NCBI RefSeq assembly: GCF_001904635.1
Contig: NZ_MRCB01000001.1
Span: 1-64,000 of the forward strand
Reading direction: 5' to 3'
From: Hydrococcus rivularis NIES-593
Lineage (GTDB): Bacteria > Cyanobacteriota > Cyanobacteriia > Cyanobacteriales > Microcystaceae
Length of the DNA: 64,000 nucleotides
Positions 16,594-26,099 of this stretch are shown one piece after another. The stretch's first letter is position 1; each line of letters opens with the position of its first letter. The translations under genes were made by a program, and so were the position numbers. The notes under the pieces were generated by a model. The model searched no databases. It saw nothing but the letters and a program-made list of their open reading frames with translations, and was not told the DNA's origin.

Positions 16594-17814
16594 TTAGCTT
16601 GGTGTCAGCGTTAATTCTTCACGCTTAGTGGAGTTAACAATTTTCACCAAATGCTGGTTGAGATAACTTTGGGCCGAAATGTACAGACTTTCCCAAATTT
16701 CTTGATTGCGACAAATTTTAGTCCCCACTGTATTTCCTGCTGTTTTCTCCGATATCAAGTATTTACGGTAATAGTTAACCCACAGGTGTTGGAGAAAGTT
16801 TTCGGCGAATTCCTCAAAAGGGATAATCCAGTTATAGTCTTTGTCTAGGAATACCCGATAGGATGCAATTATGGGTAGTGCGAGGTCAGTTGGCGCACCA
16901 AACCCGAATGAGTATTTGCTGTCAGGGAGAAGGGTATTTTTGCGCGTATCGATTGATGCTAAATCGTTGACACCCTTTCTTCTGGGGTTGCTGATATGTT
17001 CTTGGATAATTTCGTACAGTCTTTGCTCTATCCATAGAGCTTTGGGAAGTAGAGGTAGTAGAAGAGTTAATCTTTCCCTCTCAGTGTCTGTGATTTGACT
17101 TGGGGTGTTCGTACCTGTAGGGTGCTTGCTGCGTTTATTACCGTCGGGATTGTATCTATTTCTGTCGAGGCAGTTGATCAGCTTGAACAAATGGTTAACA
17201 TTACACTGAGCATTTCTCGGAGCGCCGCTTTGGTTTTGGTAATAGGCGATTCTAAATTTTCTATCTTCTGCTCTTTCTAACTGGGCTAAATACTGCTTGA
17301 TAAATTTGTAATCTCCCCTGGCGTTGACTTTGGAGCGAGAATCTACAGGAGAAGTAGTATTTGAGGCGAGAGCTATATCTTTAGCCTCCTCTTCCTGGAG
17401 TCCGATGTGGATGGTAACTTTGACTCTGGCTTGGGTTAGGTCATATTTGTAATTTTTAGCTTGCTCAAACGCTAAAACTGTGTGACCTCCGTTGATAATG
17501 CCATCGCTACCCCCCTCGCTAGCTTCCAGCACCAGAAGTTCCAGTTCGGTTTTGTTTTTGCTGGGCTTAACTTTATTCGCTGACAGAACTATTCCACTGT
17601 GACGCTCGAAGAATTTTTCTGGTTGAGTCGTCACAGAGTCGAAGATTTGCCTGTATGTCGCACTTTTGCGGTTAGGTTCCCTGATGTTGGGTTCTAGGGG
17701 TAGGTTTGTGGGGAACGTGTCCACATGGGCGGTGGCGATGATGCAATTGGGGTTTGCATGTAAATAGTTGTCTACTTTAATAATCCAGTTTTTCGGCATG
17801 GGTGGTTTCTGCAT
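16594..17814 (-). CDS. AIPR-family (abortive infection) protein
   Basis: 406 aa. The centre contains GIINGGHTVLAFEQA at ~105-119, matching the NGxQTV-type motif of AIPR (abortive infection phage resistance) proteins, followed by ALASNTTSPVDSRSK, the usual 'N..NtqnpV' segment of the family. Length is at the short end for AIPR. No membrane helix. The family is linked to phage resistance and often sits beside restriction-modification genes; the mechanism is poorly known. Alone on the minus strand, between the Tn7-like element and an intron remnant. Confidence 0.65.
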   Translation of the reverse strand: MQKPPMPKNWIIKVDNYLHANPNCIIATAHVDTFPTNLPLEPNIREPNRKSATYRQIFDSVTTQPEKFFERHSGIVLSANKVKPSKNKTELELLVLEASEGGSDGIINGGHTVLAFEQAKNYKYDLTQARVKVTIHIGLQEEEAKDIALASNTTSPVDSRSKVNARGDYKFIKQYLAQLERAEDRKFRIAYYQNQSGAPRNAQCNVNHLFKLINCLDRNRYNPDGNKRSKHPTGTNTPSQITDTERERLTLLLPLLPKALWIEQRLYEIIQEHISNPRRKGVNDLASIDTRKNTLLPDSKYSFGFGAPTDLALPIIASYRVFLDKDYNWIIPFEEFAENFLQHLWVNYYRKYLISEKTAGNTVGTKICRNQEIWESLYISAQSYLNQHLVKIVNSTKREELTLTPS

Positions 17815-18262
17815 CTTAGCGATACATTCTCCATTATTCTTCTTGTGGGAAGAAGCGAGCGCTTAAAGATTATATTTTGTAATTTATGTCTAAAATTGTT
17901 GCAGTTGACTGGCAACGTCTAAACAACTTGCGGCAGTCCCCATCCGAAGAGCTTAACCCCGCTGCATTTTTGAACGATAGCAGCACGAATCTAGGGGGTC
18001 TGATGGTTAAATTGGCACTACCTAACGGAACAACGCCACTTGCTACAACGGGGTTCCCCCCCCCCACAACGCAGCGGCTCATCAATCATCTGAGGGAACG
18101 AAAAGAAACGGGTCAAAAGTCTTAGAGAAAGTCGAACTCTAAGTAAGTAAGACGAGATATGTAACTCTTTTGATACGGGTAGGATGCGACGTAATTGTTG
18201 CAAGGTATTCAGAAAACACTCACGCATTGCAGAGTATGATTAGGCACAGTAGCTATACTAGT
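17815..18262. other. Gap with a C10 tract and repeat-like DNA
   Basis: A weak plus-strand frame (17886-18125) ends just before the intron remnant; it carries the palindromic interspersed repeat GCCACTTGCTACAACGGGG..CCCC..CAACGCAGCGGC with a run of ten C at ~18056-18065. I do not call it a gene. The left boundary of the intron fragment is not visible; no GTGYG intron 5' end was found. Confidence 0.4.
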
Positions 18263-18595
18263 GAATCTTGGATAATGGAGACTTAACCTACTGGAGCCAA
18301 CGCAACAGTAAGTTATATGATGGTGAAACCTCTAGAGCTTTAAAGAAGCAAAACCATACATGTGGGCATTGTGGGATGAAGTTTACAAGCGAAGAACGAG
18401 TACACTTACACCACATTGACGGTAATCATAGCAACTGGAAAACTAAAAATCTTCTAGCAATACACGAGTCCTGTCATGATTACACCCATATGGGCATCAG
18501 GGCAACCTAAGAATATCGAAAGCTGGATGCGTATAAATACGCACGTCCGGATTTAACAGAGAGGTGCGGGGCGTAATAGTCCCCATCGACTCTAC
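18263..18595 (+). mobile_element. 5'-truncated group II intron
   Basis: The 3' part of an intron: the endonuclease tail of the intron protein, then domain V with the AGC catalytic triad, GCG..CGC helix and CG bulge (18520-18555), domain VI at 18560-18591, and terminal CTCTAC. It closely resembles the intron tail at 1-53. The reverse transcriptase and domains I-III are gone. Confidence 0.75.
18268..18510 (+). pseudogene. HNH endonuclease tail of a group II intron reverse transcriptase
   Basis: 80 codons open from TTG 18268, right after an in-frame TGA at 18262. The residues YWSQRN..SRALKKQNHTCGHCGMKF..HLHHIDGNHSNWKTKNLLAIHESCHD are the C-terminal En domain of intron-encoded proteins: CxxC, HHIDGNHxNW..NL, and CHD. 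The RT palm, fingers and maturase domains are missing, so it is a fragment. The DNA-cleaving core itself looks intact. Confidence 0.75.
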
Positions 18596-18806
18596 CATCA
18601 CAGGTTTTCTGGATTGAGGAGTGAATTTGACGAATAATACAAAGTTTTAAACAGCCCTCTAGGGAACTCCAAAAAATAAATTATCCAATTTCTGGACTTC
18701 ACTACAACTTTCCCTCCCCCTGCTCCCTTGCCTTCAGAGCGATGGGATATTTTTTTCTTTGGAAATCCCCTATTGTGCAACGCCAATTCTTCGCCATCCT
18801 CAAATC
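18596..18806. other. Short gap downstream of helicase gene
   Basis: No gene or clear terminator seen. It contains the 3' flank of the intron remnant and a pyrimidine-rich stretch at about 18707-18726. Confidence 0.35.
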
Positions 18807-21800
18807 TTAAATGGTTTTCTCAACTACTACATAAGTGGTAAATCTAACACGATATTTTCCTTGTTCTCTTGCTAAAAAGGTCATCCCGATGTCAAAAATC
18901 ACTTGATAATGCAATCCGTCTTGTCGGTAGATTTCCAGAACGCGACCGTGAGGAATAAGGTGACTCCATTGTTTGAAATCAACTGAGCGTTTAACTCGAA
19001 CCAACAAATTATTTTCATTCGGTTGGAGTTGAACAAATACTTTTTTAAGCTCTTTCTCTATGGTTAAAGCGTTCTTAGCATCCTTATCTTCAGTTGTGAG
19101 AATTTCGACATGAGATTGAGTATCAAATCCACCCCATTTTAATAATTCAACTAAAATGGAAGCCCCTTGTTCCCTCAGATAGCGATCGCGGTAGATAATC
19201 TTCGTCACCTTGCTTCCAGATAAAGCAGTCTCTAATCTCAGTTTATTTCTAAGTTCTGATATGCTGAAGTCGCCGCGCCATTCCTGCTCAGAGGGGTTTA
19301 AGAAGATTACGGTAGTGTTTAGGTCTTCTAACTCAGATGCTGGGACAAGTCTTGCTTGTTGGCGTAATGTTTCTAACCGACTAACAACTGTTTTAACACC
19401 TTCTGGGCTTCGGGTTTGAAACCATGTTGGTGGTTCATTGTTTGAGAATTGCTTTAATGACAGAACAATACGGTTACTTTGGTTGCTATTGAAACAGAGA
19501 ATTGGGACATCTCTATGTAAATTTTCAGGAAAATGTTCAGCACAAGTCTGGTAAAGTTTTACTAAACCTTGGTCTATCAACTGTTGTAAGCGTTTTCGCC
19601 ATACCTTAAGGTGATTTCGTTGGTCTAAAGAAACATCTGAAAGTCCATTGGGGTCTGGCAGATAGTTTACTATTAATTCAAGTGGTTTATTAATCGCTCT
19701 CATAGAGTAAACTGCATCTGTAAGCAGATTTAACCAAGACAAGTTTGAACCTTTGTTTAAACCAAACTCATCGGTGAGTTTGGGTAAATAAATTAAAGTA
19801 TCTGGTGCTGCTGCTCGGCAAATTGCTGGTAAGTTATCTGCTATGAGAGACAAACTTATTCTGTTGGAGTTGGGAGCAAATTTTTGTAATTCTTCATCCG
19901 GACTGACCTGCTCAACTATCGGTCTCAGAAAATCTGCCACTAAATGACGGTTAAACTGGTTGTGAAATGGCTGGTTAGAGTAAGTTTGTAAACAGTCATA
20001 ACAACTAGTTGCACAGTTGCATGATGAAACTATTTTTAATGCTGTCTTTAAAACTTCATCAAAGCGTTCGGCAATGCGACGGCTGTATCCTGCCCCTCCA
20101 GGCACATTGTCATAAATAATAATGTTAGCGCGTTTGTCCGAACGAGGCGTAAACAGCCCATCTAATTCTGTACGCGGTACGTCAATTACTTGGGCTGCTG
20201 CTGCTAACAATGCATAGGTGAGAGAACGCCAAAATTCTAAACCTCGGTTGCGATTTTTTGTATTGGTAAAAATTTCGCCATCATCTTCGCGTTCTCCATC
20301 TTCGCCGAACAGGGGTGTAGGTTCGGTTTTGGAATCAAAAACAATTTTTAGCAAATCGCTACAAAATTCATGTCCCAAATGCATCAATGTATAGCGGCCA
20401 GAACATGGTTTTCCAGTTCTGGGATGAGTATGAGGAATTTGCGATGATTGTTGACTAGTTGCAGAGTTTTTATTGGCTCCTTTTTTACCTCGGCTTTTTT
20501 TCGTTTCTCCTTTGGGTAATAAATCGCTCAAATCGCGTCCACAGGTACTACAAATTGCAAATCCTTTTCTATCAAACCCTTTGTCTTTACCATAGGAACC
20601 TTGATTAGCTAAAAAGAAATTTCCACCTTTGCTAACAGTAAGAGTATACAAACCCAATTGTGGAGGTAAGGTTTCTGATAAATCTCCATCATTTATTAAA
20701 AAAATCTGAGATACTGGTTGACGCTGCGGTTTAATGTATGGGGTGACTTCTGGAAGTTTTTCCCAATCAGTTGTAAATGCTTTGGGAACTTTGTAAAGTT
20801 TCATTTTTTTAGCCGCAGGTGAGGATGGCTCATCACCGCAAACGGGACAAGATTCTACTGGTTCATCTCCCGTATTAGCATCTAAAAAATGATTGCAATT
20901 TTGGCAAACCCAATAGAACTTTTGTTCTAATTCTGTTGGTTTGAGAATGCCAACACTTTTGTACATTCGGTCATCTACTATTATTTCTTGGTCTGGAGCA
21001 TATTCACCAAGAGCAAGTCGGCGATCGCGTTCTAGTCGATGTTTACCTTGTGCTGAATTATACTCATTGCTTTCTCCAGTCAAAAGACGAACTACGTCAA
21101 TAGGAAAACCATAAATTGGTAGGATACTGGCTTGGGCTAGTTCGTCATGTAAGCGACGAGAGCCAACTTTATCAAGTTCGCGCTTTGTCCCAGCAATAAG
21201 TCTAGCTATTTTCTCTAAATTTTTTGTTTCAGATGGGTTGATCATGCGGTTTCGTAGTTCAAGCATATCTTCCGCTAAACTATTCCAATCTTGAAGTTGC
21301 TGCTGTTGAAAATCTTCAATCCCATCTTTAAAGCCTCTCAGCACTATAGCTGCTTGACTTTCAGAGCTACCTAACCGAGTTAGCCACTGCGTGGCTAGGT
21401 CTGCTGCTTCATTGCTATTTAACCATTGTTGTAACTTACAAATCTTGGCTTCAGCAGGAGGAGTAAAATTTTCAAAGGAAACAGGATTTTCTAGTGGTAA
21501 ATCCAAAAACTCTGCAATTTTTATTTCTTCTGCACTGAGATTCCAGTTTTTTCGTAAAAATGCAGCTAGTAACTCAGCATGAATGTGACGCTGCTGTATT
21601 TGGAAGTTACCAGAATCAAGCTTGGGGATTTGATTGCTACCAGCAATTAACTCTTTTGGTTGCTCAAAATAAAAGCGGTCGTGGGGACGACGTTGCCCAT
21701 ACATTAAAGTAATAGCTACACCATCTGTGCGTCGTCCAGCGCGTCCGGCTCGTTGTTGGTAGTTGCTAACATGAGGAGGGAAATTGCGAAGAACCACCGC

Positions 21801-24800
21801 TTGCAACTCACCAATATCTACACCCATTTCTAAGGTTGTCGAACAACTGAGCATATTAATGCGACCTTGGCGAAAACGATTTTCGCGTTTTTCTAGTTCT
21901 GCAACACCTAGCTGTGCTGTATGTTCTTGCGATCGCAGTGGTAAAGGTGATCGTTTTTTAATTAAATATTGCTGGTAATGTTCGGCAGCAGTTTGTTCAA
22001 TTTTTTCTGGTGTGTAAGGTTCAAGAGTACCTTTACACTTATAAGCTGAACATTTTTGGACGTTAAGTGTCGCCTTCGTGATTTTTGATAAACCTGGAAC
22101 ATGAAAAACCTGCTGGCAGCAATTGCACTGATACCAATCTTCCTGTGTTTGAATAATATTTAACTGTCCCCAGTTAAGTTGATATTCCTTTTTAGCTGGA
22201 ACAAGTAAGCCAAAATCTTGAAGCTGACGGGAGAGCCATAAAAAATCCTCTTTGCTGGGAATATTTTCTTCACCAAATATTTGTGATAAATACCAACCTA
22301 GTCGATTGAATGGCTTTCTTAATCTCCCATTTTTCCAGGGCATAAATGAAATCGAGTCTTTAAATTTCTTGATTTCATCGTCTAATTTATCCTTCAAAAA
22401 TAAATAGTTTTTGGATTTCCCCTGAGCATCTACCATTTCGGGACGACGGCTATCCCCTCCAGTTTCTGGGAAATAATAAGATGAATTTTCAATGCTGACA
22501 ATTCCTGCACGACGAATAATATCTGTAAGGACTGTTAAAAAAATCCTTGCTTCATCGTTTGTGATTTCAAAATGACCCGCAACCAATTCAATCAATCGTT
22601 CATCTAAATCAATATGGCAAGCTAGTAATGCAAACGCTTCTAAAGTTGAACGACGGTTCAAAACGAGAGCAAATTCTCTAAGTAATATTTCCTTAGCTCG
22701 TTTTTGAGCTAAATCTTCTGCATCTATTTTATTTTTTCTATCTTTAGGTTCTTCCTCTGGATCGTTAGGGCGGTAACTTTTATAATTTGCATCAGATTTT
22801 CGGTCAGGATGAGGAATATAAAATTCTAAAAATCTTGCTTTCAGTTGGTTAATTACTTGATTAACAGATGTAATACCTTCAGCGTTTTTTACCTGATGAA
22901 ATGCTTGCCAAAGCATCTGGCGGTACAGCATTTCGGTATGGGTACGTTGATAGTCTGAAGCGAAAAATGCTGCATCTTGACGACCATCGGAAAAGGTAAG
23001 TAATTTCCGCTTTGAAGAGTTTTTATCAGTCTTTTCTGTTTCGGGTAATAGTTCAAAGAGACTATCCAGCATCGCCTCTAATGGGCCATCTGTATAAGTC
23101 ACAAATCGATTGATTGCTAAAGTAGTGCGTCCAGTTCCAGCACCACAAGCAGCACATCTGTTTAAATAACAACCACCTTCATCTTTATCATTTTTTTGGC
23201 GATGCCATGCTAAAGTAAGTTCATTCTGTGCTGTTACTTTGTTTGTAAACGTTTCATCTGAAACTTTACCAATCCAGCCATGTTTTTGAAATTCAAATTT
23301 AAAACTTTTTATGATTGTTGATTCTTGTTCCTCTTCATCTTCACCCATTTCCTCTTCTTCTGTTACACTATCTAAATTACCAGAAGTCAAAGTGTAAATC
23401 TTGGTATTATCCTTTAATCCTTGAATTGATCTGGGTAGAGATTCTAGTTCTCCCGAATCTTGGCGTTGAGTAAATACATAACTCTGACCGCATTGAGAAC
23501 AACTACCCAATTCTAATACAGGAGAGTTACAGCATTCACAAGTTTTTTTCTCATTCAAATAAAGTTGCCCGTACCGTGCTTCACGCTCTGAATAAAGTGG
23601 GTCGTGCGCTGCTCCCGAACATTTGGGATTAATACAGGCATAAAGTCCCTCTAAACTACGAAATAAAAGATGCAATCTCACAGGAAGTAAAGGTAAATCA
23701 TCTGGATTTGCACGAGCGAGAGTGCCTATTTGCAGCAAATGAGCTAGAGCAACTTCTGCATCTGTATCATCAACGCTACCATCTAATTTAATTGGCAGAT
23801 TGACACCCCATAATTCTGGAGAGCGAACTATTTCTTCCCAAGGTTTAGGTTCGCGGCAAAGTATATTAATCAGTCGATGTATTAAGGGGTGTCCCTTGAG
23901 AGCAAACCAGAGGAATTTGTGAATATCATTATCAGCTTGCGATTCAGCTATTTTTAGTTGTTGTTCGGGGACGATAGCACTCAGTGGGTCAAACCAAGAA
24001 CTAATAGGAGAACCTGGTTGTGGTAATTCGATAATACTTAAATATTGTAGAATTTCTTCATTAGTAAGTGCAGCAGGTAGGGTATAAGGGTTGCCTAATC
24101 GGTCTTTGGCATTGAGACGCTGACCGCGAATTACTTGACTAAAAGTTTCACCAAAAAACTCTCTTGCAAATGCAAGAACTTTATCATCAACCAAAGCATT
24201 TCCTAAGCTAGCACTGGTAGCAATACAGCGAATTTTACCTTTTTCTTCCACACCTATAGAAGCTTTAAAACGCTCCAACAGCATAGAAACTTCGCTACCC
24301 TTAGCACCATCATAGGTGTGAGCTTCATCTACTACTAACATTTTGAAAGTATTTACTGAAGCCTCAAAAATTTTTTCTCGCTCCTTGGGTCGAATTAACA
24401 TATGCTCCAGCATGGAGTAGTTGGTGATTAAAATATGGGGTGGTGCTTCCCACATTTCTTCTCTTGAGAGTAATTGTACTCTGCTAGTTTTCTCAATAGC
24501 TTTATCAATTAATTCCTCATGTTTTATAGATTCTATTTCAGCCGAGGTAAATAATTGCCGCAGTTCCTCTGGATCGTAAGCCGCGAATTCTTCTCTTAAT
24601 GACTCTATTGCTTTACCTCTGTCTTTTTCGGTGCGACTGGTGTAGAATCCGAATTTAATTTTGGTTGTCGTCTTTTGGCGACATAATAATTGCCGCAGAC
24701 GTTTAACTTGGTCATTTACCAGAGCGTTCATCGGGTATAAAATTAGTACCCGGACTCCAGCAAGCGATAAATTATTTCCTTCTTTTAGCAGCATATCGAG

Positions 24801-25175
24801 CATGGGTGTCAGAAAACACTCAGTTTTTCCCGAACCTGTACCAGTTGCAACGACTATATTTTGCTGTTGTTCCACAACTGCGCGGATCGCTTTTTCTTGA
24901 TGTTCGTACAACCGACGACTACTAGGTATAAATAGTGTTGCCATATCAGGGTGTAAAACCCCTTGTTCGACCAACTCATTAATACTAAGACTTGATTTAT
25001 ATGGCTGGGAACCTTCGAGGTAAGGATGTTGCCAAAGGTTTCCAGGTTGCTCTAATAATTGCTTAAAACCGTAGCGGAGATGGGGGTCACGTAGGGGGTA
25101 AGCTGTAAGTAAATAGCGAATAAAGTCTGCACGGGGTTGTTCAACTGCTGCGATTGGATCTAGATATTTAGTCAT
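18807..25175 (-). CDS. Giant DEAD/DEAH helicase with DUF1998 (Druantia/DISARM type)
   Basis: 2122 aa. Superfamily 2 motifs: Walker A TGTGSGKTE at ~111-119, DEAH ~283 in VVDEAHTYDGAKGSE, and motif VI ~1143 in QQRAGRAGRRTDG. Cys pairs recur through the middle (CECCNSPV, CNCCQQVF, CPVCG). The DUF1998 region at ~1600-1740 has GHEFCSDLL, YDNVPGGAGYSRRI and CNCATSCYDCLQTYSNQ. Size and order fit DruE of Druantia and, more loosely, DrmA/DrmB of DISARM. It should move along DNA as part of anti-phage defence. It overlaps the upstream 307-aa gene by 4 bp and ends the operon. Confidence 0.85.
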   Translation of the reverse strand: MTKYLDPIAAVEQPRADFIRYLLTAYPLRDPHLRYGFKQLLEQPGNLWQHPYLEGSQPYKSSLSINELVEQGVLHPDMATLFIPSSRRLYEHQEKAIRAVVEQQQNIVVATGTGSGKTECFLTPMLDMLLKEGNNLSLAGVRVLILYPMNALVNDQVKRLRQLLCRQKTTTKIKFGFYTSRTEKDRGKAIESLREEFAAYDPEELRQLFTSAEIESIKHEELIDKAIEKTSRVQLLSREEMWEAPPHILITNYSMLEHMLIRPKEREKIFEASVNTFKMLVVDEAHTYDGAKGSEVSMLLERFKASIGVEEKGKIRCIATSASLGNALVDDKVLAFAREFFGETFSQVIRGQRLNAKDRLGNPYTLPAALTNEEILQYLSIIELPQPGSPISSWFDPLSAIVPEQQLKIAESQADNDIHKFLWFALKGHPLIHRLINILCREPKPWEEIVRSPELWGVNLPIKLDGSVDDTDAEVALAHLLQIGTLARANPDDLPLLPVRLHLLFRSLEGLYACINPKCSGAAHDPLYSEREARYGQLYLNEKKTCECCNSPVLELGSCSQCGQSYVFTQRQDSGELESLPRSIQGLKDNTKIYTLTSGNLDSVTEEEEMGEDEEEQESTIIKSFKFEFQKHGWIGKVSDETFTNKVTAQNELTLAWHRQKNDKDEGGCYLNRCAACGAGTGRTTLAINRFVTYTDGPLEAMLDSLFELLPETEKTDKNSSKRKLLTFSDGRQDAAFFASDYQRTHTEMLYRQMLWQAFHQVKNAEGITSVNQVINQLKARFLEFYIPHPDRKSDANYKSYRPNDPEEEPKDRKNKIDAEDLAQKRAKEILLREFALVLNRRSTLEAFALLACHIDLDERLIELVAGHFEITNDEARIFLTVLTDIIRRAGIVSIENSSYYFPETGGDSRRPEMVDAQGKSKNYLFLKDKLDDEIKKFKDSISFMPWKNGRLRKPFNRLGWYLSQIFGEENIPSKEDFLWLSRQLQDFGLLVPAKKEYQLNWGQLNIIQTQEDWYQCNCCQQVFHVPGLSKITKATLNVQKCSAYKCKGTLEPYTPEKIEQTAAEHYQQYLIKKRSPLPLRSQEHTAQLGVAELEKRENRFRQGRINMLSCSTTLEMGVDIGELQAVVLRNFPPHVSNYQQRAGRAGRRTDGVAITLMYGQRRPHDRFYFEQPKELIAGSNQIPKLDSGNFQIQQRHIHAELLAAFLRKNWNLSAEEIKIAEFLDLPLENPVSFENFTPPAEAKICKLQQWLNSNEAADLATQWLTRLGSSESQAAIVLRGFKDGIEDFQQQQLQDWNSLAEDMLELRNRMINPSETKNLEKIARLIAGTKRELDKVGSRRLHDELAQASILPIYGFPIDVVRLLTGESNEYNSAQGKHRLERDRRLALGEYAPDQEIIVDDRMYKSVGILKPTELEQKFYWVCQNCNHFLDANTGDEPVESCPVCGDEPSSPAAKKMKLYKVPKAFTTDWEKLPEVTPYIKPQRQPVSQIFLINDGDLSETLPPQLGLYTLTVSKGGNFFLANQGSYGKDKGFDRKGFAICSTCGRDLSDLLPKGETKKSRGKKGANKNSATSQQSSQIPHTHPRTGKPCSGRYTLMHLGHEFCSDLLKIVFDSKTEPTPLFGEDGEREDDGEIFTNTKNRNRGLEFWRSLTYALLAAAAQVIDVPRTELDGLFTPRSDKRANIIIYDNVPGGAGYSRRIAERFDEVLKTALKIVSSCNCATSCYDCLQTYSNQPFHNQFNRHLVADFLRPIVEQVSPDEELQKFAPNSNRISLSLIADNLPAICRAAAPDTLIYLPKLTDEFGLNKGSNLSWLNLLTDAVYSMRAINKPLELIVNYLPDPNGLSDVSLDQRNHLKVWRKRLQQLIDQGLVKLYQTCAEHFPENLHRDVPILCFNSNQSNRIVLSLKQFSNNEPPTWFQTRSPEGVKTVVSRLETLRQQARLVPASELEDLNTTVIFLNPSEQEWRGDFSISELRNKLRLETALSGSKVTKIIYRDRYLREQGASILVELLKWGGFDTQSHVEILTTEDKDAKNALTIEKELKKVFVQLQPNENNLLVRVKRSVDFKQWSHLIPHGRVLEIYRQDGLHYQVIFDIGMTFLAREQGKYRVRFTTYVVVEKTI

Positions 25176-26095
25176 ACTAATTTAACTCCTAAACGTTTAA
25201 ATGCTTCTTTGACAAGTGGCCAGTTTCTTGATTGAAAATTTCGAGTTCTGTATTCTTCTCCAGGCTCAGAAATATGCCATAACCACCGTGCATAGGTACT
25301 GGGAAGATAGACCCCTTGCAAATTTAACTTTCCTGGAGGTTCATCCCAAATAATTTTTAAAGGACATCCCATTTGTTTCTCCTGGTAAAACATAGCTAAA
25401 ATAGCTAAATCTGGCTCTAATTCATAAAAATTTTGGTCTTCAAACCAGAGATATTCACCTGTGGGCAAGCGCAATATATCTTCGTTTTTGATGCTCTCGC
25501 GGCTCGGATTGCGCCAACGTTCTTTCTGCGCTTCATTACAGGGTACGTATCGCTGAATGTAGCCTTCATTTTGCCAATTTTTAATAGAAAAAGGGTCTTC
25601 CGTCCAAGTTGAGCGCAACTCCGATTTCAAGGGTCTTCTTGGTATTGGTAAATTTTCAATACTATCTGAAATAGTCAGCAACCGAATACCAACTTGACTT
25701 AGGCGGTCTTTAATTCTGTGAAATTGGTTACTTTTAGGGCGCAATAGTAAAGGATTTTGAGGATTTTTTTGACTTTCTAGGACTTGATGAGCCAGAGCCA
25801 AATAAGCGCGATCGCCCCGAAATAACAAATTTCTCAAATCTTCTTTATTTTGAGCCAAAACCATCGGAGGAGCCATACAGTAATGGTTGCGTCTTCCTGC
25901 TAGCACTTCCCCTTCTGCTTGCAATTCATTTAGGGTATCTTGAATTGTATCTGTTAGGTTTTCTTGAGATTCGTTAGGAGAAAGACTTGAAATTAACAGC
26001 GAAATAATCTGATACTTTGTTAAAGGCTGTGGGATTGTTCGATTATCGGAATGACGGTGATTACTGAGTAGTCGAGTAATTTTTTCATTTAACAT
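25172..26095 (-). CDS. Unknown partner of the DUF1998 helicase (307 aa)
   Basis: No family recognised. Residues 1-75 look like winged-helix segments (TKYQIISLLISSL..DTIQDTLNELQAEGEVLAGRRNHYCMAPPMVL), the rest is mixed, ending AFKRLGVKLV. ATG start. It overlaps the helicase by ATGA and starts 4 bp after the 966-aa gene, so all three form one transcription unit. The winged-helix pattern suggests DNA or protein docking for the helicase; this is inference. Confidence 0.6.
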   Translation of the reverse strand: MLNEKITRLLSNHRHSDNRTIPQPLTKYQIISLLISSLSPNESQENLTDTIQDTLNELQAEGEVLAGRRNHYCMAPPMVLAQNKEDLRNLLFRGDRAYLALAHQVLESQKNPQNPLLLRPKSNQFHRIKDRLSQVGIRLLTISDSIENLPIPRRPLKSELRSTWTEDPFSIKNWQNEGYIQRYVPCNEAQKERWRNPSRESIKNEDILRLPTGEYLWFEDQNFYELEPDLAILAMFYQEKQMGCPLKIIWDEPPGKLNLQGVYLPSTYARWLWHISEPGEEYRTRNFQSRNWPLVKEAFKRLGVKLV

Positions 26096-26099
26096 AATT

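Noticed and set aside
17886-18125. 79-aa plus-strand gene
   Set aside because: Its second half is an interspersed palindromic repeat with a C10 tract; no ribosome site or family-like content.
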